Positions 1-7,540 of a stretch of DNA of 10,638 nucleotides are shown here, piece by piece (within the stretch, counting starts at the first letter, position 1; each line of letters opens with the position of its first letter). A program made the translations under genes and the position numbers. The notes beneath the pieces are model-generated. The model was given only the letters and a program-made list of their open reading frames with translations. It searched no databases and had not been told where the DNA came from. The DNA is from Cristatella mucedo (Eukaryota; Bryozoa; Phylactolaemata; Cristatellidae), in NCBI GenBank assembly GCA_009760855.2, contig WPIO01000005.1, positions 13,612,501-13,623,138 of the forward strand, given 5' to 3'.

Positions 1-160
1 AGAAACAATGAGAGAGACTTTGAGAGACAAAGAGAGAATGACAGAGAAAGAGAGAGTGAAAGAGATAGACAGAAAAGTGAGATAGAGTGAGCGGCAGAGA
101 GAGAATGAGGTAGAGACCGAAAGTGGAACAGAGCGAGATTGAAAGAGATAGCCGAGATTG
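1..160 (+). repeat. Unit A, copy at left edge (5' end cut by window)
   Basis: Bases 1-93 match 9056-9148 without a difference, including the non-GA words ACAATGAG, GACTTTGAGAG and AGATAGACAG. After that the two copies drift apart by small substitutions and indels, but still share TAGAGACCGA. In the 9 kb copy this unit is preceded by a GCGA triplet repeat, so the copy here probably begins outside the window. It is followed by a B-like unit, the same order as at 9013-9506. Confidence 0.85.
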
Positions 161-180
161 ATTGTGGAGAGCGATAGAGA

Positions 181-350
181 GAGAGAGACGAGAAAAGTGA
201 AAGATTGCAACGGAGAGAGAGCATAAGCACGACATAGAAGAATGATGTGAGACCAAGAGATACAGAGAGAGCGAGACAGAGGGAAATCCCGAGAGCCAGA
301 ATTGAGACTAAGAGGGTTGACAGAAAGAGTGAGAAGGGGAGAGGAGAGAT
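181..350 (+). repeat. Unit B, diverged copy
   Basis: Several words of unit B occur in the right order: GAAAGATTG, GACATAGA, GAGACCAAGAGA, GACAGAGGGAAAT, GAGAGCCAGAATTG, a version of GGGTGACAGAAAGAG reading GGGTTGACAG, and AGGGGAGAGGA. Compared with the two clean copies (6738-7001, 9250-9506) it carries many small insertions and deletions. The junction word GAAAAGTGAAAGATTG is shared with the copy near 3166-3182, which suggests these two belong to one sub-branch. Confidence 0.75.
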
Positions 351-1422
351 AGAAGGAGGAGAAGATCACGAGAATGCGGGAGATAGAATTAAGAGCCCAT
401 TAGAGAGAAGTAGAGAGAAGAGAGAGAGGAGAGAGAGAGAGAGAAGAGGAGAGAGGAGAGATTAGAGATGAAAGAGGGAGGAGAGAGAGAAGCGAGCGAG
501 GATAGTATATTGGAGAGGAAGGGAGAGAAGAGGAGAGATTAAGAGTACCAAAGAGTAGAGAGCGAAGAGAGAACAGTGAGGAGAGAAAGAGAGAGCCATA
601 AAGAGATTGGGGAAAGCCAGTTCTCCAGTTTACCGAAGTAGCTAGGAAATAGATCGAGACAGAGATAGAAAGAGTGAGACCGAGAGAGCGAAGAACTGAG
701 ATAGGAGAATGGGAGCAGAAACGAGAGAGAAGGGGAGTCCTGAAGGAGAGAGCAGAGAGAGAGAGTTAGGATAGAGGTCACAGAGGGAGAGAGGAGCGAG
801 AGAGATGAGGAGAGAGAAGAGAGAGAGAGAGAGAGCTATAGAGAGAGCGAATTAATGACTAGAAAGTAAGAGTAGGTTGACAGAAAGACGGAGAAGCCAT
901 ACGAGCCAGCGAAGCGCGAGGGAGAAAGAGGAGAGCGAGACAAGATAGAAGAAGAAGATAGAGAGAGATGAGAGAAAAGGATAAGAGAAAACAGTAAGAG
1001 AGCGAGAGCTAGAGAGAGACACAGAGATTAGACGAGAGAAAAAGACAGAGAAGAGCAGACGAGACTTAGACAGAAAGATAGGAGGAGAGAGAGATGAGAT
1101 AAGAGCGAGGGAGAAAGAGAGAGAAAAGATTTTTTTAGAACCCCCAAAGAAGAGAGAGATAGACGAGAAAGATGTGAGAGAGATGTAGGAGAGAGAAGGG
1201 GGAGAAAGAGAGATGTAGAGGATAGAAGAGAGATCGGGAGGTTGCAAAGAAGAGAGAAGCAAGGAGCCGAAGAGTGAGAGAGGTAGAGAGACGGAGAGAG
1301 AGAGAGAGAGAGCGATAAACGAGAGAGAAGAGAGAGAGATTGAGAAAGAGAGAAAGAGATTTTAGACAGGAGGAGAGAGAAGAGGACGAGAGAGAGATTA
1401 GGGAGTAGAGAAGCAAGAGACG

Positions 1423-1456
1423 CCTTTTTTTTTATTTTTTTTGATTTTTTTTGAGT
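1423..1456. repeat. T-rich island inside the polypurine domain
   Basis: Three runs of eight or nine T, separated by A and by GA, sit inside purine-rich DNA. Nothing similar occurs elsewhere in the window except a short T7 at about 1131-1137. On the - strand this reads as interrupted poly(A), but the bases upstream on that strand are only CT repeat, so there is no recognisable retroposon body. It could be a decayed poly(A) relic or a homopolymer assembly error. Confidence 0.6.
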
Positions 1457-2159
1457 TAAGAGAGAGGGGGAGGGGCGAGAGAGAGGAGAGAGAGAGAAAG
1501 GATTTTCAGAGAGCAGAAGAGAGAGAGCGAGAGAAGAGAAAACGAGAGCAGAGCCAGACAGAGAGAAATGAGAAGAGGTTGTGAGAGAAAGAGACTAAGA
1601 GAGATAGAGCGATGGAGAGAGGAGGAGAGAGAAAGAGAGGAGAGAGAGTGAAGAGTAAAGAGAATTAGAATTGAAGAGAAAGATTAACGAGAGAGGACAG
1701 AAGAGAGAGACAGAAAAGGAGAGAGCGAGAGAGAATGGGAGAAAAAAAGAGAATGGAGGGGAGAGGGTGGAGAGGAAGAAGAGAGAGGACGATAGAAGAA
1801 AGCGAGAAAAGAGTAAGAAAAAGAGGAAGAGTGATAACAATAGAAAGAGAGAAAGAGAGAGAGTAGAGAAGGAGGAAGAGAGCGAGAGAGAGAGTGAGCA
1901 GGGGAGGAAGAAGAGAGACGAGGAGAGAAAGAGACCCAAAGTAAGAGATTGAGAGAAAGAGAGAAAGCATTGAAGAAAAGAGAGAGACAAAGAGATTAGG
2001 GAGAGTGAGAGAGGAGCCAGAATAAAGAAGAAGAGAAAGAAAGTAGAGGATGAGATGAGGAGTCGAAAGATGATTCGAAGGAGAGGAGAGGGTAGATAGG
2101 AGGGAGTAGAGAAATAGAAGAGATGAGGAGAAGAGAGGGAGGGAGAGAGAACGAGAAGC

Positions 2160-2255
2160 GTAGCGAGCGAGAGAGAATGAGAGAAGAGTGGAGCGAGTCA
2201 TTGTTTGTTTGTCGAGAATGAGAGAGACTCGTGAGACAGAACGAGAGAGATGCAG
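2160..2255 (+). repeat. A'-like unit interrupted by TTTG repeat
   Basis: The words GCGAGCGAGAGAGAATGAGAG, then GAATGAGAGAGAC and GTGAGACA, follow the A and A' pattern (compare 4095-4145). Between the two halves lies ATTGTTTGTTTGTC, which is absent from the copy near 4100. The copy near 8209 has a comparable GTTTGTTTGTTAG at a similar place. Confidence 0.5.
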
Positions 2256-2273
2256 TAGAGGATAGAGGTACAT

Positions 2274-2700
2274 GCTAGCATTTGCAGTGTCGATATTGTC
2301 GTCGTCAGTTTATATATATATATATGCATATATGGTACGTATATATGTCGTTATGTTGCTGTCATTATACCATACATTGCGACACAGCGAGACAGACGAT
2401 CGTTAAGCCATATATGTCCATTTACACGCATTGACCTGTCGATGCTACGCATCTATATACATATACATATATATATATATATACATATATACATATATAT
2501 ACATATGTCTATATATGTTTGTTTATATATGCAAAACGATGTACATGTATGTTGTTCATCACACGTTGTTACATTTATATAGATCATACATCGCAGAGAC
2601 AGAGAGATATATGACTATATATATATTTATATGTGTAAAACATATATACATATATATATTTATATATATATATATATATATACATACATGTGGAGGAACC
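2274..2700. repeat. AT-rich spacer with (AT)n tracts
   Basis: The purine domain stops and mixed AT-rich DNA begins. It contains (TA)n at about 2310-2325, AT/ATAC tracts at about 2458-2516, and a mixed TA tract at about 2641-2690. TGTTTGTTTA follows the second tract. Between the tracts lies less repetitive sequence (about 2331-2455) with words also seen in other spacers, such as CCATACATTGC (also at 3481) and ATTTACACGCA (similar at 5461). I see no gene. Open frames here encode Ile/Tyr runs from the AT tracts. Confidence 0.75.
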
Positions 2701-2838
2701 TGTTAGTATGATGATGATGCAGAGAGAACTGAGCTGGTAGAGATTTGAGCTGAACAGATGTGAGAGACAGAGAGAAAAAGAGCAGAGGAAGACAGCTAGA
2801 GATAGAGAGAGCATATGAATGAGACGACTGAGGTCAGA
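2701..2838 (+). repeat. Transition from AT-rich to purine-rich DNA
   Basis: A (GAT)n-like stretch (GATGATGATG) gives way to degenerate GA-rich sequence with AGAGACAGAGAG words. It is not clearly assignable to any of the recurring units. I see no coding or RNA feature. Confidence 0.5.
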
Positions 2839-3020
2839 GAGATAGAGAGAGAGAGAGAGAGAGGAGAGAAAGACAGAGAGTGCGATGCGTGTGAGGGAGA
2901 GAGAGAGAGAATGAGAGAAAGACCAAGAGAGAAACAAAAGAGAGAGAAAGAAAGAGTGACGATGAGCAAGCAGAGACAGAGACAGAAAAGATGCAGCGTG
3001 CAGAGACTGGAGAGAGGACC
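2839..3020 (+). repeat. Unit E, copy 1
   Basis: The diagnostic words in order are GTGTGAGGGAGA, GAATGAGAGAAAGACCAAG, AGAAACAAA, GAAAGAAAGAGTGA, GAGCAAGCAGAGACAGAGA, and GCAGCGTGCAGAG with GACTG. The same series occurs near 4256, 6545 and 8787. The 3' word GCAGCGTGCAGAG is shared best with the 8787 copy. The unit ends at a 12-base palindrome (3020-3031) that leads into a pure GA run. Confidence 0.8.
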
Positions 3021-3033
3021 GATATATATCGTT

Positions 3034-3038
<5 letters not shown>

Positions 3039-3079
<41 letters not shown>
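3039..3079 (+). repeat. (GA)n microsatellite, about 20 units
   Basis: An essentially uninterrupted GA dinucleotide run of about 40 bases lies between units E and A. It is the same position that is filled by AT tract plus GA at 8989-9020. Confidence 0.95.
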
Positions 3080-3080
<1 letters not shown>

Positions 3081-3166
3081 AGGAGAGGGAGAGAGAAAGA
3101 GAGAGCGAGCGAGCGAGAAAGCACGAGAGAGACTTTGAGAGACAAAGAGAGAATGACAGAGCATAG
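3080..3166 (+). repeat. Unit A, copy 2 (shortened)
   Basis: GGGAGAGAGAAAGAGAGAG leads into GCGAGCGAGCGAG, then GAGAGACTTTGAGAGACAAA and GAGAATGACAGAG, matching 9020-9105. The second half of unit A as seen at 9105-9215 is missing. The sequence passes directly into B through CATAGAAAAGTGAAAGATTG, as if a segment between A and B had been deleted. Confidence 0.8.
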
Positions 3167-3302
3167 AAAAGTGAAAGATTGAAAGAGAGAGAGAGCAAGC
3201 AAGACATAGAGAGAATGAGGTAGAGACCAAGAGAGACAGAGAGAGAGAGACAGAGGGAAAATCAGAGAGCCAGAATTGGAGAATAAGGTGACAGAAAGAG
3301 AT
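3167..3302 (+). repeat. Unit B, copy 2 (3' truncated)
   Basis: This copy matches the first half of the clean B copies closely: GCAAGCAAGACATAGAG, GAATGAGGTAGAGACCAAG, GACAGAGGGAAAATCAGAG and AGCCAGAATTGGAGAATAAG. It lacks GAG before GGTGACAGAAAGAG and stops at about 3300, where ATTATTATTG begins an AT-rich spacer. The clean copies continue for about 130 bases more. Confidence 0.85.
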
Positions 3303-3387
3303 TATTATTGTTCTACATGAACATTTATCAGCATATACATACGCCTATTTATATATCAAACACATACATAACTCCATATATATCAAT

Positions 3388-3434
<47 letters not shown>

Positions 3435-3549
3435 ATATATATATATATATATATTTGTTTATACATATAAAATGCATAAGCCATACATTGCATACACATC
3501 ACATATATATATATATATATACATGTGCCACATATGCCACACCGTACAC
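3303..3549. repeat. AT-rich spacer between B and C
   Basis: The spacer carries (AT)n at 3392-3429 and 3432-3454, separated by AAGG; the second tract is followed by TTTGTTTATA. Another tract lies at about 3503-3521. The remaining sequence is ATAC-rich (about 3320-3390) or the CATTGCATACACATCACA type (about 3481-3502). The same position between B and C is filled by a longer spacer at 7002-7540 and one at 9507-9808. I see no gene. Confidence 0.8.
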
Positions 3550-3550
3550 C

Positions 3551-3784
3551 GAGTCAGAAAATGAAAGAGAGACAGAGAAAGAGAGAGAGAGAGAGTGAGA
3601 GAAAAGGATAAAGAGAAAAAATTTAAGAGAGAGAGAGCGAGCGAGCGAGAGAAAAACAGAGAGAGACAGAGAAAGAGAGAGAAAGAAAGAGAGAGACAGA
3701 AAGAGGGAGAGCGAGAGAATGAGAGAAAGAGAGAGGGGAGGGTGAGAGATAGGAAGAGAGAAAGAGAGAGCAAGCGAGCGAGAT
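3551..3784 (+). repeat. Unit C, complete copy
   Basis: It opens with GAGTCAGAAAATGAAAGAG and continues with GAGAGAAAAGGATAAAGAG, AAAAAATTTAAGAG, GCGAGCGAGCGAGAG and AAAAACAGAGAGAGACAG. Bases 3551-3672 match 7605-7726 with one difference (G at 3569 against T at 7623). The tail from about 3697 (CAGAAAGAGGGAGAGCGAG) reappears at 10543 and, altered, at 6156. This is the only copy in the window where head and tail are joined without AT-rich DNA. The other copies begin further upstream with GAATTAGAGACAGAAAGGG, which is missing here. Confidence 0.85.
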
Positions 3785-3984
3785 AGAGAAAATGTGTGTG
3801 AGAGAGAGAAAGAGAAAGACAGAAAGAGAGAGAGGAGAGAGAGAGCGAACGAGAGAGAAAGCAGGGGAGAGAAAGATAGAAAGCAGAAAGAGACTAAGCT
3901 GAAAGACAGAGTATCAAAATGAGGGAGAGACATTGAGAGAAAGAGAGTGACAAAGGGATAGAGATCAGAATGATAGAATAAGAG

Positions 3985-3989
<5 letters not shown>
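3785..3989 (+). repeat. Unit D, copy 1
   Basis: The unit starts with AGAGAAAATGTGTGTG, a 16-base word repeated exactly at 6012-6027. It then has GCGAACGAGAGAGAAAGC, AGGGGAGAGAAAGATAG, GAGGGAGAGACATTGAGAG and CAGAATGATAGAATAAGAG. The second copy at 7920-8105 has the same words in the same order with scattered substitutions and small indels. Unit D follows C in both rounds. Confidence 0.8.

Positions 3990-4070
<81 letters not shown>
3990..4070 (+). repeat. (AG)n microsatellite, about 40 units
   Basis: About 80 bases of perfect AG dinucleotide form the longest pure GA run in the window. It lies between D and A'. A mirror-symmetric polypurine run of this length can adopt triplex (H-DNA) under torsional stress, and its length is likely to vary between individuals. 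Confidence 0.95.
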
Positions 4071-4074
<4 letters not shown>

Positions 4075-4150
4075 GGAGGGAGAGAGAAAGAGAGAGCGAG
4101 CGAGCGAGAGAGAATGAGAGAGACTTTGAGAGACAAAGAGAGAATGACAT
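4071..4150 (+). repeat. Unit A', copy 1
   Basis: GGGAGAGAGAAAGAGAGAG, GCGAGCGAGCGAGAG, AATGAGAGAGACTTTGAGAG and CAAAGAGAGAATGACA match unit A near 3085-3158 and 9020-9100. The match ends abruptly at 4149, where ATTGGCATATTATGG begins. Position after D distinguishes this copy from A after E. Confidence 0.8.
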
Positions 4151-4211
4151 TGGCATATTATGGTTATATCATGAAAAGGACAGAGAGAAAGAGAGAGCAA
4201 GAATGAGAGGC

Positions 4212-4213
<2 letters not shown>
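4151..4213. other. Short non-repeat junction between A' and E
   Basis: About 60 bases include GGCATATTATGGTTATATCA and then degenerate GA sequence. A comparable ATCATGAGAAAGAGAG word is found after the A' copy near 8258, so a common ancestral junction is possible. I see nothing functional in it. Confidence 0.5.
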
Positions 4214-4254
<41 letters not shown>

Positions 4255-4424
4255 GAGAGAAAGATAAAAAGAGAGCGCGAGCGAGTGAGGGAGAAAGCGA
4301 GAGAAGGAGAGAAAGACCAAGAGAGAGACAAAGAGAGAGAAAGAAAGATTTATGACAAGCAAGAGACAGAGACAGAAAAATAAAGAGCGTAGAGAGACTG
4401 AGAGAGACAAAGAGAAAAGAGAGA
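4214..4424 (+). repeat. (GA)n run and unit E, copy 2
   Basis: A GA run (4214-4250) is followed by AAAGATAAAAAGAGAGCG, GAGTGAGGGAGAAAG, GAAAGACCAAGAGAG, ACAAAGAGAGAGAAAG, CAAGAGACAGAGACAG and GAGAGACTGAGAG, the series of unit E. TTTATGACAAGC replaces the usual GTGATGGCGAGC. The unit ends against an AT island instead of running into A or B. Confidence 0.8.
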
Positions 4425-4435
4425 ACGATTATATA

Positions 4436-4468
<33 letters not shown>

Positions 4469-4844
4469 TATATTTGTTTGTTTACAAATTATATATATCC
4501 TTGACATCAAATAAAACTACACATACACATATTCATAAGAAAAATTACACAGAATTGTTTGCTCACAGGCAACCATAATAACTTAAACTATATTATTGAA
4601 ACATATATACATAATGAGCATATATATATATAAGAAGATATAAATAAAAGATTGAAGTTATATATAGTAAAAGCATAGAGAAAACGATGCAGAGACAAAA
4701 AACACAACATATATATATATACACATATGGAAAAACAGATATAACCGACAACAAGAAGGCGAACAGAAATATAGTTATAAAGACAGATGAATATATATAC
4801 AAAGAGCAAGAGGGAGAGAAATGACATAATCCGCTTATATATAC

Positions 4845-4878
<34 letters not shown>

Positions 4879-4919
4879 ATATATATATTTGTTATATATA
4901 TAATAAGATACATGCATGT

Positions 4920-4978
<59 letters not shown>

Positions 4979-5096
4979 CGTTGTTATCAATAAACCATTT
5001 ACATCACTATTGTTATATAAAACATATCACATCATATATTTAATATTTACAAATATATATATATATATATATTAAAAAAATATATAACGATGGTCT

Positions 5097-5162
<66 letters not shown>

Positions 5163-5558
5163 CGATATAATGAACACACACACATGCAACACTAGTTAAC
5201 ATATATATTATTCAAATGTTTGTACTGTCACACACGCATAGACATATATATATATGTCCACAAATATCAATCACATATATATACTACATGTCATACATAT
5301 TACCACATATACATATTATTACACCGCAAATGACATATCCGATACATATATACATTATGGTTTATTGTTAGCATTAAATCATGATACAGACCATATTGTC
5401 ATCACATACATCGCATTGCCATATATTAAGCTACATTTGTTATTGCATGTACATATTGTCATTTACACGCAAATGACAGACATATATATGATGTGTCATA
5501 CATAATGATATTCCGAAAACATATCTGTCTTATTATTATGTATATATATATATACATG

Positions 5559-5596
<38 letters not shown>

Positions 5597-5852
5597 CGAA
5601 CTGAAGACATCAAGCAAAATGAATGTCATTGTTGTTGTTATTATTGTTATGTCGCTTTGTTTGTTCAGAAAACGATAGACAGATCACATTGTTACATATA
5701 TTTGTTTAATGTTGTTGTGACGAAAACACGTTTTGTAACCTGACATCTATATATATGTTTGTTTCATATGACTATTATGTCGGCACATGCTACTATATTA
5801 TCATGGATATGCATATAAGTCATATCATAGCTGACACGTCCTGTATATGTCG

Positions 5853-5900
<48 letters not shown>

Positions 5901-6010
5901 TATGTATGTATATACATCATGTTATTTATTGTTTGAGAGAAAACGAGCATAGTATATATGTATGTGAGGAGACAGAAACATATACATATATATGCCGTAT
6001 TTGTCGATGA
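4425..6010. repeat. AT-rich island, 1.6 kb, no gene seen
   Basis: This is the longest stretch without purine units. It contains (AT)n tracts at about 4430-4470, 4830-4890, 4924-4970, 5053-5072, 5098-5159, 5560-5595 and 5857-5894. The sequence between them is AT-rich but more complex, and some words recur in other spacers: ATCACATTGTTACATAT (5683 and 7335), GACAGAAACATAT (5971 and 7173), and ATGATATT followed by AAAACATAT (5505 and 7194). ACGCAAATGACA-type words repeat within it (5321 and 5465). An open frame at 5254-5505 has an Ile/Tyr/His/Thr-rich translation typical of ATAC-rich DNA; I do not call it a gene. Parts of 4500-4830 look unique within the window. Confidence 0.75.
5098..5159. repeat. 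(AT)n microsatellite, about 30 units
   Basis: About 60 bases of perfect AT dinucleotide, the longest pure AT run in the window. It is self-complementary, so it can extrude as a cruciform or slip during replication. Confidence 0.95.
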
Positions 6011-6180
6011 CAGAGAAAATGTGTGTGGAGAGAGTTAGAGATTAGACATCTGCTGAGAGAGAGATGAGAGAGAAAGAAAGAGAAAGAGAATGAGAGAGAG
6101 ATAGGAAGATAGAGATAGAGAGAGACAGAAAGAGAGAGAGAAACAAAGAGGGAGACAGAAAGAGGGTGAGCGAGATAATG
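6011..6180 (+). repeat. Scrambled purine fragment with D start and C tail
   Basis: It begins with the exact D-start word AGAGAAAATGTGTGTG (6012-6027) and ends with a slightly altered C tail, CAGAAAGAGGGTGAGCGAG, at about 6156. In the complete copy the C tail comes before the D start (3697, then 3785); here the order is reversed. The GA-rich middle has no clear assignment. It is bounded on both sides by AT-rich DNA. Confidence 0.6.
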
Positions 6181-6206
6181 AGTATATATATATATGAGTA
6201 TATATG

Positions 6207-6245
<39 letters not shown>

Positions 6246-6349
6246 TGTTTTATAGAGGAAAACGAGGATATATATATGAAGAAAAGATCAGTTATCAGAA
6301 AGACAGAGAGAGATGACAGAGTATATATATTTATGAGAGAGAGACAACG

Positions 6350-6405
<56 letters not shown>

Positions 6406-6544
6406 TGGAGAACTGTTATTATATATATATATATAAAATGTTTTACACATATATTTAAAAAGATGCATAATATATATACAGATAAAAAGACAGAGAAAGA
6501 GCATAAACGAGAGACCAAGACATAGACAGATATATATATATATA
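6181..6544. repeat. AT-rich spacer with several AT tracts
   Basis: TA tracts lie at about 6182-6196, 6208-6242, 6350-6402 (interrupted by one C), 6421-6434 and 6531-6543. TGTTTGTTTTATAG follows the second. Short GA-rich pieces (about 6296-6322 and 6335-6346) are mixed in. I see no gene. Confidence 0.75.
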
Positions 6545-6704
6545 GAAAGAGAAAGATAAAAGAGAGTGCGAGCGTGTGAGGGAGAAAGAGAGAGAATGAG
6601 AGAAAGACCAAGAGAGAAACAAAGAGAGAGAAAGAAAGAGTGATGGCGAGCAAGTAGAGACAGAGACAGGAAGACAAAGGGAAGCGTGAGAGAGACTGAG
6701 AAGA

Positions 6705-6709
<5 letters not shown>
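6545..6709 (+). repeat. Unit E, copy 3
   Basis: AAAGATAAAAGAGAGTGCG, GCGTGTGAGGGAGAAAGAG, GAATGAGAGAAAGACCAAG, AGAAACAAAGAGAGAG, GAGTGATGGCGAGCAAG and GAGAGACTGAGAAGACAAAG give the full series of unit E. It passes through a GA run (about 6710-6738) straight into unit B, with unit A missing. Confidence 0.85.
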
Positions 6710-6737
<28 letters not shown>

Positions 6738-6743
<6 letters not shown>

Positions 6744-6953
6744 AGAAAGATTGAAAGAGAGAGAGTAAGCAAGACATAGAGAGAATGAGGTAGAGACAAA
6801 GAGAGACAGAGAGAGAGAGAGAGAGACAGAGGGAAAATCAGAGAGCCAGAATTGGAGAATAAGAGGGTGACAGAAAGAGAGTGAGAAAGGGGAGAGGAAG
6901 ATAGATAGAGAGAGAGAGCAAGCGAGTGAGGGAGAGACAATGAGAGAGACCAT

Positions 6954-7001
<48 letters not shown>
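6738..7001 (+). repeat. Unit B, copy 3 (full length) with (GA)n end
   Basis: This is almost identical to 9250-9506 over about 230 bases; by eye there are only a few substitutions and a GA-unit length difference. The diagnostic words are GAAAGATTGAAAGAGAG, AAGCAAGACATAGAGAG, AAAATCAGAGAGCCAGAATT, GGGTGACAGAAAGAGAGTG, AGGGGAGAGGAAGATAGATA, GCAAGCGAGTGAGGGAGAG and GAGAGACCATGAGAGAGAC. It ends in a GA run of about 39 bases (6963-7001) that abuts AT-rich DNA. Confidence 0.9.
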
Positions 7002-7003
<2 letters not shown>

Positions 7004-7246
7004 ATATATATATATACATATTGTTTGTTTATTATACATAAATGCATGTTTACATTTATTGTTACATCACATATATATATATATATATGCATATACACGT
7101 GTTACACATCGTATACATCAGATAGAAACACGTATATAATACATATTACATACACATCGACATATTGTTGATGACAGAAACATATGCATATATATGATAT
7201 TTCAAAAACATATTAATGATGGTCTTATTATATGGCACACACATAC

Positions 7247-7287
<41 letters not shown>

Positions 7288-7540
7288 TATACACATATTA
7301 TTACATCAAGAAAATATATATGAATACATTAAACATCACATTGTTACATATTGTTTTCATTTACACTATTTTTTGCTGATGCACATCATAAACATATACA
7401 TATATTAATAAAAAACAATGATGAACCGAAGACATACATTATTATATATATATATATATATATATACATTGCATATTTATATACATATACACATATACAT
7501 ATATATATACATATATATTCTATACAAATATATATATAGA
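7002..7540. repeat. AT-rich spacer between B and C, round two
   Basis: It opens with a short AT tract and TTGTTTGTTTATTATAC. AT tracts follow at about 7071-7088, 7246-7280 and 7443-7466. The more complex parts share words with the 4425-6010 island: GACAGAAACATAT, ATCACATTGTTACATAT, and GAACCGAAGACAT against GAACTGAAGACAT. This indicates that spacers are themselves a repeat family. I see no gene; the open frames read through AT tracts. Confidence 0.75.

Larger units (their letters stand above)
1..2273 (+). repeat. GA-rich polypurine domain, about 2.3 kb
   Basis: The + strand is overwhelmingly A and G here, with isolated C and T; the complement is a polypyrimidine strand. The texture is degenerate GAGA with AGAAAG, GCGAGC and GATAGA words. 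The first 350 bases align with the A and B units seen at 9013-9506, and the last 100 resemble A'. The middle (about 360-2150) keeps the composition, but I could place only one short B-like fragment there, near 866-897. I see no coding signal: open frames on the - strand are Leu/Ser runs from CT repeats, and those on the + strand are Arg/Glu runs. The domain ends sharply at about 2274, where mixed and AT-rich DNA starts. It could be old, decayed satellite, or a stretch with many sequencing errors; the sequence alone cannot separate these. Confidence 0.85.

Noticed and set aside
247-465. Short + strand frame at the left end
   Set aside because: It lies over a diverged B unit whose other copies do not keep the frame.
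1390-2000. TTAGGG words (about 1398 and 1996) suggesting telomeric repeat
   Set aside because: Only isolated single copies inside GATTAGGGAG; no tandem array.
2815-3138. Arg/Glu-rich open frame on the + strand that resembles an RS/RE-type charged protein
   Set aside because: It is the translation of GA repeat; the repeat units recur out of frame elsewhere with stops, so there is no protein-level constraint.
3499-4410. 303-codon open frame on the - strand, Leu/Ser-rich
   Set aside because: It runs through units C, D and the 80-base AG run. CT repeats cannot form stop codons in phase, so long frames arise by composition. No domain, signal or codon bias is visible.
5254-5505. 83-codon open frame with the least repetitive translation in the window
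   Set aside because: Composition is dominated by Ile, Tyr, His and Thr as expected from ATAC-rich DNA. There is no recognisable domain, and AT-rich spacers elsewhere give similar frames. A transcript match would be needed to revive it.
2629-6452. 15-base inverted match (ATATGTGTAAAACAT at 2629 and its complement at 6438), with a direct partial copy at 8688
   Set aside because: It is short, AT-rich and flanked by unrelated sequence. It is the only inverted match noticed, so it is likely chance, though an element end cannot be excluded.
6288-7019. 243-codon open frame on the - strand with hydrophobic Leu/Ser/Ile/Tyr runs that imitate membrane segments
   Set aside because: It crosses unit E, unit B, and AT tracts without any change. 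The apparent transmembrane character is only the translation of CT and AT dinucleotides.
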